The notes under the pieces: model-generated
What the model saw: only the letters and a program-made list of their open reading frames with translations
Database searches by the model: none
What the model was told of the DNA's origin: nothing
Made by a program: the position numbers and the translations under genes
Shown here: piece after piece, positions 1-8,935 of the stretch
Layout of the letters: each line of letters begins with the position of its first letter
How positions within the stretch are numbered: the first letter of the stretch is position 1
Origin: Cryoendolithus antarcticus
Lineage: Eukaryota > Ascomycota > Dothideomycetes > Cladosporiales > Cladosporiaceae
DNA length: 64,000 bases
Direction: 5' to 3'
Assembly: GCA_002077065.1 (NCBI GenBank)
Contig: NAJO01000031.1
Coordinates: 186,001-250,000, forward strand

Positions 1-670
1 ACCGAGAAGGGTTCTTGCAGACCAAGGAAGCGGTGGAAGGGCCATTTGCCATGGAATTGGTGGATTGGGGTCAGGTAGGGTGGGTCTCGAGCGAGGCGTT
101 GGGTAGTGATGACATGTTGACAGGCGTAGTCACATTCGGAGGGGCATGTCCACAGGAGGGTGCGGTGATGGAGGGCTAGGTCATGTGTTACTCTGGGGTG
201 TTTGAAGTAGGCGATGGGCAACGAGACATACGTATCGGAGCGCCATCTTTACCGCAGTTGGCCGAGATACAGTCCTAAACATTCGATTAGTCGAGTTTCG
301 TCGTGCTATCCCGTAGTACTTTCACGCGGTCGCAAAAGTCTGCTGGTACCTCGTGCAACTATCAGCCGCGCCGCAGTAGTAAATAGCTTGTCGTAACGTA
401 GGTGAGAAACGACACCTGCAGCGCCTTTCATCGACCAATTCGTGCTATCTCCTTCGGCACTCTCGCAGCCAGACGAATGTCACAGCGCGGTCAATCGTAG
501 CATGAGACACCTTCAAGCCTGTGGAATAGCGGAGGTAGACTTACGGTCACGCAGCTCTTGAACTCCGGGAGTCGATCACCCGACGAAGCGTTCGCGATGC
601 CAGCAAAGACGAAGAGTACGCATAGCGCAATCGGCAGCCGTTGAGACAGCTGTATGGTATCGAGTCGCAT
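1..670 (-). CDS. per1: PER1/PGAP3-like GPI-lipid remodelling protein, 5' part
   Basis: Three exons on the minus strand: 670-545, 274-232 and 175 to beyond base 1. Exon 1 begins at ATG 670 with a signal peptide (hydrophobic ALCVLFVFAGIANA) followed by GDRLPEFKSCVT. Donor GTAAGT is phase 0. Exon 2 is only 14 codons (DCISANCGKDGAPI) after a CTAAT branch site and TTTAG. The second intron is GTATGT to CTAG, phase 1. Exon 3 reads PLHHRTLLWTCPSECDYACQ and continues to the edge. The Cys-rich N-terminus and the WTCPSECDY block are the PER1 family signature. Family members are ER membrane proteins needed for GPI-anchor lipid remodelling. The membrane-spanning part lies outside the window. An upstream in-frame TTG is not a likely start. 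The family call is strong; the exact splice sites are inferred. Confidence 0.85.
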
Positions 671-2645
671 GATGCATGCTGTGTAGGTTTTCAAACACGC
701 TGTGGGATGTAGGAAGCCGCTCTGCCAAGGTCAATCACTACAATGTTGCAATCTCGGTACACGTAGGCAAAAAGCTCGCCCACATGCTCTGACAGGCGGA
801 CGAGGATAGCGAGGGTAGAGGACTACTTCAGAGGAGCAAAAAACAATCAAACATCGTGCCCCTGAAGAATTCGTTAGTGTTTATTGCGGTAAATCCCTAC
901 TAAGGCGGGCTTCAGATACACTACTGGAATCGAACCAATGATCTTGTCATATACCGTAGAATACGAGTAACACGCTGTACCACGGTACCTACTTCATAAT
1001 TACGGCATCTAGCTAATCAGGGCTCGCTCATCCACCATTGTGGGGGTTGCGTTCGTCACCATGAAGTCGGACCGGAAACGTAGAGCAGTCCTTCAGCCAA
1101 CCTGCAACCATGCAGTATCGGCTGTAAAGCTTTGCCTTTGCGCATCAGTCACAGCGAAGCATATATGTGCAAGTGATTGAGCTGGCCCACGATGTATTGA
1201 CTATCACTGGAAACACCGCGGTATGTCAACTTAATTTACGCGATCAATCCGATACGCACAGCAGCAAGTCATGCAATCGAGGAACAAGGGCAGCGCCTTA
1301 TTTCTCCTTCTAAGCCTGCTGTCCAGTTGTCATGTGAGAGATGCAGATCCTTCAGTGCTACACGAGATGATCATCTATTACCCGTGAACTTTCTTAGCAC
1401 TTCGCACTCGAACGTTGTCCGCAGGGACAACCTCAGCCGACTCTGCTCAGCCGCTGCTAGAACAAGACCGCCTCCGACGGATCTGTGCTGACTATTCGTA
1501 TAAAACCGACAGCGCGCATATCGCTATAACGCTTAGTTAAGTAGAGAACATAGTAAGTTCCATGCTGCACTCGTCCTATATGACCTGCTCTCTAACGCGC
1601 GTTCGAATTGCTTTCCTAAACGCAATACAGTTGTGTGATGTGTCGAATTTGGCTAAAATGCTTCTCCCTCATCTTAATAGTATCCATGGCATGTTTTACG
1701 TTAGTAATAGTAATAGACGTCTCCGCGATGTTCGTTGGCTAAAATAATCTTGCGTTATCCGGGACGATCACGCTCGAAGACTGCAGCCTGCTCCTCTTTC
1801 GACACTATCGAATACAGTAGGCAGACTCTGTACTTGCGACTATTAGTAAGGTCTTAGCCGAAGCACCGGTATTACACGAGGAAGGTTCCTAAGGAGGTAA
1901 TCTCTCCTAGACTAGGGAGGAACACTGGGATAGCACCGTCATCCGTGACAGAGCAGAGCCAGTCGGTGATCGCGCCTAGAGTGGATATCGACAGTCGTGG
2001 CCGAAGCAACTGTACACGTAACAGATGCAGACGTAGATCTCCTCAAGATTGAAGAATCGAGTATTCAGTGTGGGATGCTTACACATGGAGTGAGCTGAGG
2101 GCACTGGAGGAGAGGAGATCGCAAGGGAGGAGCGACGGGGATATACGGATCAAGCGCTGAACTCTTGAAGGATGAAGACGCAATGATGCGTTCACGTGGG
2201 CGCGCCAGAGGCGGTCGTCGAAAGCGGTAGGTTGATAAATGGTGAAGAATAGAACAGGTGGCATTTTCTGACGCTGTGAAGGCACCCATCCCTCAAAGCT
2301 GCAACGTTCTCTCGTGACCTCGTTACCATTCCCAGCTCGCGAAGCTGGTGTACAATGCAGCGTGCTTGCAGCTCACGCCACAACTCCACAGACCCTACCA
2401 TGATGGCGACTTTGGCAACCTCGCCATTGCTATCGATCGCCGCGGCCTTGCGACTTCCTGATCTTTGCGATCTTTGCATTCATAGTTGCAGGATTGTCGC
2501 TTCTGTCGTAGGTGAAGTCAGGGATCAAGCCATGTGCAGCGGAGAAGTCGTACACGCTGTATTGCGCATTTCTGTATTGTACGCGCGAGGTCGGCAGTAG
2601 AAATTTAGGCATTTTTGGCCTTTTGTGACTTCTTGCGATGAGGTC
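671..2645. other. gene-poor stretch upstream of the PER1-like gene
   Basis: No supportable protein-coding gene here. Short ORFs end quickly in all frames. The only recognisable object is a decayed tRNA-Thr copy at 916-997, described separately. The part next to 670 must hold the PER1-like promoter. Confidence 0.6.
916..997 (-). pseudogene. decayed tRNA-Thr(CGU) copy
   Basis: Read on the minus strand, this matches the tRNA at 8331-8407 position by position. It keeps GTGGTA in the D loop, AGC closing the D stem, an anticodon stem TGTTA/TGACA with CTCGTA before an insert, the identical AGATC variable region, and a T arm ATTGG-TTCGATT-CCAGT. The acceptor stem has lost pairing (about 5 of 7 pairs including a wobble) and the D stem is mismatched. 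Several changes from the intact copy are G to A or C to T. The intron-like insert is 12 nt rather than 6. It is therefore probably a dead duplicate, possibly altered by RIP. A divergent but functional tRNA is less likely. Confidence 0.55.
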
Positions 2646-3725
2646 CTAAAGGGCATGGAGCCAGGTCTTCGGGAAGGAAGAAACTGCGAAATCGTTGATC
2701 TCGAGGGTGGCGGAGGCCAGCCCCTCCTCGTCGTCCGCGCGCTCCAGGACAGTCTTAGCTGCCTTCATCGCAGCGAGCTTCTCGCGCCCCTCTGCGAGAG
2801 GCGCGCTGCCGGACAAGTCCACCATCCTGCCTTCCATGCGTCTGGCTCGCGCGTCACGGTGTCGTCTGATGCTATAGCTGCAGTGGTAGCGACAGGCTTC
2901 GAGACAGGCTGGGCGGCACTCTTGAGAGGCTCGGTGGCCTGGATAGTCGCTATGCTGACCAGCACATTGAACCGCTCTTTGCACGCACCCGATTCTACCA
3001 GTGGCTATGGTTAGGGCGTCCTCGTTTCGACAGCGGGCGATAGCGGTGCTGCGACGGGCTCAGTGACGGTTTCAGCGACACTTTCGACAGGCTCGGCGTC
3101 GATAGCTGCCCTGTTGAACAGCACGTCGAACCGCTGCTTCCAGTCATCGAACTCTACCATTAGGCGATTTGGTGCTGTCAAACGGCGAAGCTTCGCGCTC
3201 CCCTCTGTGATAGAGTCACCGGTGAGAAGAGTCCACCATCCTGCCTTCTACGCGTCTGCCTCGGTTGGAGGGTCGTGGTCCAGAGTGGCAGCCTGGACAG
3301 TGTCGACAGTCTTCTCCGCAGGCTCATTACCGGTCTTTGCCCTGTTAGGCAGCGCATTGAATCTCTTCCTCTAATCGTCTGACTCTGCCAGTGGTGTATC
3401 TTATGGCGTCATGGCTCCCATTGTTCACGCGGAGAAGGTCAGTCTCACCTGCCTACATCGCTGCGAGCTTGCTGTGGATCTCTGCGAGAAGAGCGTGCCC
3501 AGCCCAGTCCACTATCCTGCCTTCCACGCTTCTGGCTCGGCCATCGGGCGTGGTCGTGGCGGCGCGGCTTCGGCGGCGGGCAATGGCGACTGGCGACGGG
3601 CTGAGAGATAGTACCAGCCGCCCTAGGCTGGCTTTGTGACGACAGACCCATTGGACGTGCAATTGAACGACTCTTGGAGCTTCGACTAACGAAGTCGGGG
3701 CATGACTAAGCACAATGCCCTGCAC
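2646..3725 (-). pseudogene. decayed repetitive coding sequence
   Basis: Two related blocks recur on the minus strand. Block A carries the motif EGR(M/I)VD, followed in two copies by a LAE..KLAAM-type helix, near 2765-2870, 3190-3275 and 3450-3550. Block B carries W/R-KQRF(D/N)VL.NRA followed by EPxE..TV near 2890-3000, 3065-3170 and 3285-3395. The blocks read well only in pieces. Block A copies fall in different frames relative to B, copy A2 breaks after its motif, and B3 has an in-frame stop. The longest single ORFs are 90-112 residues. I do not recognise the family. It looks like a gene built of internal repeats that has decayed; an intact gene with many tiny introns is less likely. Confidence 0.45.
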
Positions 3726-6700
3726 CTCACACCGAGCTCAGCTGCCATGTCCACAGCAGCACGCACAACACATTGCTATGTCCCGCGATCACTCGAACAT
3801 CATGGGCGTGAAGGTGGGTTCAGAGGACATTTCCTCAGACCACGCCGAACCCGCATTGCAGATGTCATGCCTCGCGGGCGGCGATGGCTGACATAATTGA
3901 AAGTGGCACAAGCACGAGAATGCCATGATGTGAAACCCTACCACTTGGTTTTCGGCGAAAGCTCATAATGCTGCAGCGGGATCTAATCACACAACACACT
4001 TCTGAGTAAGAGCGAGGTCCCCTGGCTCGCATTGCTGTTCTGGTCGCGCTCGTAGGGATGGTGAACGAGTTCGGAGGGACTTAGATAACAGCGGTGTATG
4101 AACTTGGTTGGACGGAAGACGCTCCATCGATCCATCGTGCAGCCTTGTGAGCAGAATCCGTGGTCCAATGTGTACTGCTGCTTGTCTGTTCTGTTGTTCC
4201 GCAAAAGCCGAACGCGTCTGCGAAAGTAGAGCCTCGGCAGTGAAGTGATCTCCGCGGAATGGCAAGGTACCGTACTACTGTATCCACTTTCAACGCGCCC
4301 TTTGCATCGGCAAACACCGGTCTGTTGTGCGCCTCTCATTCCGACGGTTCATGCAGAAGCGATTTAGGTGGTGCAGCTGCCCATGAACTTGCTTGTGCTA
4401 GAATGCCCACCGCGACCGTTGGCGACACATGCACAATGCAATGCATTGCGCCCAATGACGACTCGCCAGTGATCTCTCAGGCGCTGAAGATCATGTTCTC
4501 TTGATCGAGCTTTCACGACGCGTACACTCCTCCAGAAACCCCCGTGGCTCGCCCTGATCGTCGATTGCAAGTTTGAGCGCGATAGACCGTCTCTCGAATA
4601 AATGGCTTTGGACAATGGAAGGCCAGAGATACCGCTGTCCGCCACAGACGGCGAATCGCACAAGCGACGATGGAAGAGGCGATCTCGCGCAGCGGAGCTC
4701 TCGTGCAGCGGAAGGGGCTGCAAGAGGGAGGCGCTGTGCTGGGCGGGCAGTTGCAGACGAAGTGACGAACACTAGCCCTTCTCGGATCGCGCGAAGTCCA
4801 CCTGACATATACGACGATTTCACGTTGGTACGCGTTGGAGAACGGTCGAAGCCAGACTGAACAGGTGCGAGTGCTGTGGTCTGCCGTACCGGGTCGCAGA
4901 AAGAGTGTCGTAGCACTGGCATTACGCGATGACAAGCGCAGCACGACGCAGTATGCCACGCCGCAGACTTGCCTTTACCAGCGGCTACGGCACCATGCCC
5001 TATGTTCCATCGACTACGGACCAGGCTATAGACTGCGCACTTTACGACACGTCCTGCGAGATGAGTGCTGCGGCACAGAATCGTTCCATATTGCCATGCA
5101 TGCTGGCATGACGGGAGAGAGGGTACGCGAGTGTCGCCAGTGAGCAATGGATGGTATCAGACTGATGTTGCGCACGTCATGGAAGAGACCACAGAAGCGC
5201 GCGCAACACGATAGAGAGACTGCACAACAGCAGGCCGCATCGGCCGAGTCGGCGAAATGTCTCCGACGACATGCGAGCCCCCTGTTGGTACTCGAGCTTA
5301 CGAACATGCGCTCGTGAAGATCCATTGCATTTATGAGGGAAATTGGAACACCTTAGCTCTTGAGCAGTATCTGAAGAAGCGCCTCGGGCACTGCACCTAC
5401 CAGAGAGCAACGCAGCGCCGTTATGATCGACTACAATGAGGAGATACAGGAGCACGGCAATGCACGGATATCGATGCTCAAGGACAACGTGGCCGAAGGC
5501 TAGAGGCCGTCTTGCGCACCGACGTGAGCAGCTGCAACGGAGCGCTACATCCAAGGGAAAGCCGTGGCTTCAAGCAAGACGAGGACAATCCATATGGGTG
5601 GGATCTGCACGAGGGAGGTGGAACACTTGGAGTCGATCTGGGTCTCTGATCGTCTGGGCAAAGGACTTGTCCGCCAGCGACGAGGGTTTTGATATGTCAC
5701 GGGCACACTTATCGGTTTCTACTCGCCATGGGGACAGATACGCAAGCTGCGCAGCAATTGCTGTAGTACCGCACATCCGATGGATCACCACCAGTTTAGT
5801 GGCCTCACCATGTCGGGCTTCGTATCTACAGCTGCAGTCTAGAAGGGCTATCGTCACCATTCCAGAACTCGCAACGACTACACCCACTCGCAATGCATAG
5901 CGAAGCTGGCATGCGAGTAGCGATCGCAAAGCAACAAGCCAACGCCACTTCGCACCTGCCTCTAAGTCGCCGTGCGAGTGCTATCAAGGGGGCAGATAGC
6001 CGTCGGCATGACTTCGAACTCCGCCGCCCTTCGCCGCCTCGATCAGCAGAAGCCTCGCCATGTCCGACATGATTAGTGGCTTGACTTGGGCGACTTTTCG
6101 ATGGCGGCACCGGTTCTAATGGCACGTACAACCGGCAAGAACGTCCAAATAGTCAGACGGAACCGCTGACCTTGAGAGGCCTGCATATAGTTGGGTGAAC
6201 AACCTACTTCGCATCTCCATGAGTCGTTTGCTGAACTCAAACGGTTGCATTTCCAAGTCTTCAGCCCAATCTCGAACCGTATGGTATACTTGGCGGATTG
6301 TTCGGACTTCCCCTTCACCTTCCTATACGTAAAGTGCCGGCCCCCCCATATTCATGGGACCTTCTGTTGTGCGACAGGCCAGTCTCGCTCGCCTGCAGGA
6401 TTAATTTCTTTATAGAACTTTTGCTTGAAGGTGAGCCTCTTCCTACTACTGCCCTCACGATGGATAAGAAGCCATGCCTCGCGCACACCACGACGCGGAA
6501 TGCGGAGCGAAGACTGTCGCAAAAGTCTATCCACCGCTCGACATGTGCGACGAGACCAGCGATGGCTTGCAGGCGTTGTCACATGCGCCTACAGTGTGGG
6601 GTCCTTGACGGGTCTGGGACGCGGTAGGGCCAAGCACGTGCCGAGACTCAGCGACATGCATTCGATCGACTGCGCCTACTGAACGCCAATGTCTGGTGAA

Positions 6701-7699
6701 GGACAATTCCCTTGCGGCAGCGCGCGACGCCACTTGCGATACCGACATCGCAGTCCCACGACCAAGATCTTGCGATCACGCTCTCGCCACCATGCTAAGC
6801 CCAAGGGCAGAGACATTCTCCTGAGGAATACTCATAACGTGCTTCTGTAGTCGAGCTTGAAGTGGCGTATTGATAAACGGTCACTACCAAGTCGCTTACA
6901 CTGGAATCAGCGTTTGTCAAGGACTGCCTTGACACAGCGCATTTAGACCAACCCCGCCTGCTTGCTATTGCGGATATTCCACTTGAACACTCCTCAGGGC
7001 TGAAGCTCGAGATGGTCCCCCTACCGTCTGATCAGGCCGATTTTGCAAGGGTGGCACCGCGCGGGGTGGGCCGCTGGTTCTTGACACCGTTAGACTCGAG
7101 GCATTCCTTCTCCTGTCTTCACCGGCCGACAGTAGGTCCACCCGCTGTCCCTTCCATGCTGCTCCCTTTCCCTAGACCTAAGCCTGCTTCAACGGTGCAG
7201 ACCTTCCGGAAGACTCGAGCTCAAGTCGACCAAACGACTAAACGCCTAGTCTTGGGGGGAAGAATTCGACCGGTAGCGCGACCCCACTAGCTCTCTCCTC
7301 CGCCTCCGCATGTCTGAAGGCCGCGCTGTTGCGAGCCTGGTGCTGCTTTGAGCAGGAGCAGTGGGTTATTCTTGGTTCAATCATACACAGCACGTACGAG
7401 ACGCGGTAGCGCGGTTGTTCGTGAGGACATGGAGATCTTGCAGCTGCCCAGTAGACGGTGAACATGCAAGCAATGTAGAGATGGCTTATTGGCGTGACAA
7501 GACTTGGGCATGTGTGCTTCCATAGCGTTCGGTGCGACGCTGGTAATCGATGATCGTCGTCCCACTTCGTTCGTATGGTCTCTTTTTAGCACGCCTATCA
7601 TCGTAACAGATTGCGAAATCATGTCCGATTTCGTTCTGCCTTGTCCTTGTCTGCGACTCAATTGTCGGCATGGTCTGAATCATCATTCACGTGAGCCTG
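3726..7699. other. gene-poor, stop-rich stretch with coding-like fragments
   Basis: No complete gene can be supported. Fragments with coding-like composition occur on the plus strand around 4600-5150, 5150-6000 and 6880-7290 (for example a run after the stop near 6880 continuing to 7290 in one frame). They have no start, are separated by stops and frameshifts, and I cannot assign them to a family. Old decayed host or transposon genes are the simplest explanation. No terminal repeats or target-site duplications were seen. Confidence 0.5.
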
Positions 7700-8194
7700 A
7701 TGCGCGGTAGACGGGTATCCTCTCTACCTCCGGTGGTATACTGCTCTGTATACTGCTCTAATGCTGACCATAATGCTGACCATAATGCTGACCATAGCAC
7801 CGTTAATCCTCAAGCTTTACGGCTTCAAGCTTGGAGGCGCACAAGAGTTTACAGATACACGGGCCTGAGCAACTCTGGATTACTGCGTGAAACACTCGAT
7901 CGACTAGCGTTGTTGCAACACAATCCATCGATGAAGAGGCTGATCGTTCCACATTCGACAGTCCTTAGACGTTCAACCCTTCAGTCGATAGAACGTGGTT
8001 GGATACAAGCAACTTTTGACTTCGGGAAGGCAATCACCAGACGAGACCCTATACAGCCCGGCGGCGATGAAGAGGAGACGCCATACAGCCGACTACCGTT
8101 ACGGCCGCCGTGTTATATCGAGTTGCATGATATGCATGTCGTGAAGGCGCCGAGACCTTTTCCTCTACTACGCACAACCGCTGTGGAAAGGTGA
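7700..8194 (+). CDS. hypothetical protein, doubtful
   Basis: Open frame of 164 codons from ATG 7700. The N-terminal third contains three 12-base tandem repeats (7759-7794) giving repeated NADH residues. The C-terminal two thirds look more protein-like, with a hydrophobic heptad LRETLDRLALL and an ending rich in Pro and Arg. No domain is recognised. It sits at the edge of the gene-poor block, so it may be only the surviving 3' part of an older gene. Confidence 0.25.
   Translation: MRGRRVSSLPPVVYCSVYCSNADHNADHNADHSTVNPQALRLQAWRRTRVYRYTGLSNSGLLRETLDRLALLQHNPSMKRLIVPHSTVLRRSTLQSIERGWIQATFDFGKAITRRDPIQPGGDEEETPYSRLPLRPPCYIELHDMHVVKAPRPFPLLRTTAVER
7759..7794 (+). repeat. three tandem 12-bp repeats
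   Basis: The unit taatgctgacca occurs three times without change, directly after two imperfect copies of tactgctct. A short minisatellite; no function is implied. Confidence 0.9.
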
Positions 8195-8330
8195 GTTCGC
8201 CAAGTTGGAGAGGGCAGAACGATCACCTCAGTCTGCTAAACGTGAAAGGCAAGAGTATAAGCCAATAGTAATGTCGTTGCCCATAACGTGAAGAAGTCTC
8301 AAAAATTCCGAAAAGATTTGCTTGGACGGT

Positions 8331-8407
8331 GCCGACTGGAGGAATCGAACCTCCGATCTATTCATGTCGCATACGAGTGAATCGCTTTACCACTGAGCCA
8401 AGCCGGC
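8331..8407 (-). tRNA. tRNA-Thr(CGU) with very short intron
   Basis: The minus strand folds as a standard tRNA. The acceptor stem is GCCGGCT/AGTCGGC (one G-U pair). The D arm is GCT...AGC with AGTGGTA in the loop, and the anticodon stem is ATTCA/TGAAT. The variable region is AGATC and the T arm is GGAGG-TTCGATT-CCTCC. The anticodon loop holds 13 bases. Placing a 6-base intron (TGCGAC) after position 37 restores a 7-base loop CTCGTAA with anticodon CGT, which reads ACG (Thr). No CCA is encoded, as expected for a nuclear eukaryotic gene. The fold is clear; the intron boundary is inferred from the canonical 37/38 position. Confidence 0.88.
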
Positions 8408-8935
8408 CGCTGTGCTGATGGCAACGCCATCAGTGAATATAGCGTATAGTGCATTACGACAAATTAGGCGAAGTGAACATCGTAGGAACGTGGCTTGGCA
8501 TTGGAAGTGAGGTGACGGTCAACACTGTGTATTTCAGCTTCCCCGCACTTCGAAACATTGTCTCGCATCTGTCGTGGTGTTCGTGATCGATATCTGAACG
8601 TGTCATGAACGTGAGAGCGGCGGTGTGTCTATCTTCGGGGAGGTCCTGATCACCGCGATCGGTTTCCATGACCAGCACCTAATATTCACGTCACAAACCG
8701 ACTGCCGGCAAGCTCACCAATGATTCACTACTTGACAGACGATTTGGGAGGTGGAGTACGTGACTCTCGGCCCTTACGTTGTCAAGCTACCTTTCATCCA
8801 AGTATGCCAAACGCTATCATATACCCTCGCCATGTTTCATACCCAAGCACCAACGCTATGCATTTCTACCCTTCCATCTCAAGTGCGCCATTCACCAACT
8901 CGCTGTCCCGCTCAATGATCCGCTTTGTTGAAGCA
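8408..8935. other. intergenic, nothing recognised
   Basis: This lies between the tRNA and the 3' end of the phosphatase gene. ORFs of 74-76 codons occur on both strands without recognisable features. It probably holds the 3' UTR of the phosphatase. Confidence 0.5.

Noticed and set aside
64..396. 60-codon plus-strand ORF starting at 214
   Set aside because: It overlaps exon 2 and intron 1 of the PER1-like gene on the opposite strand and has no features.
4491..5147. 218-codon minus-strand ORF
   Set aside because: Composition rich in Ser, Arg and Cys with no motif, overlapping open frames on the other strand; it looks like a chance ORF in GC-rich sequence.
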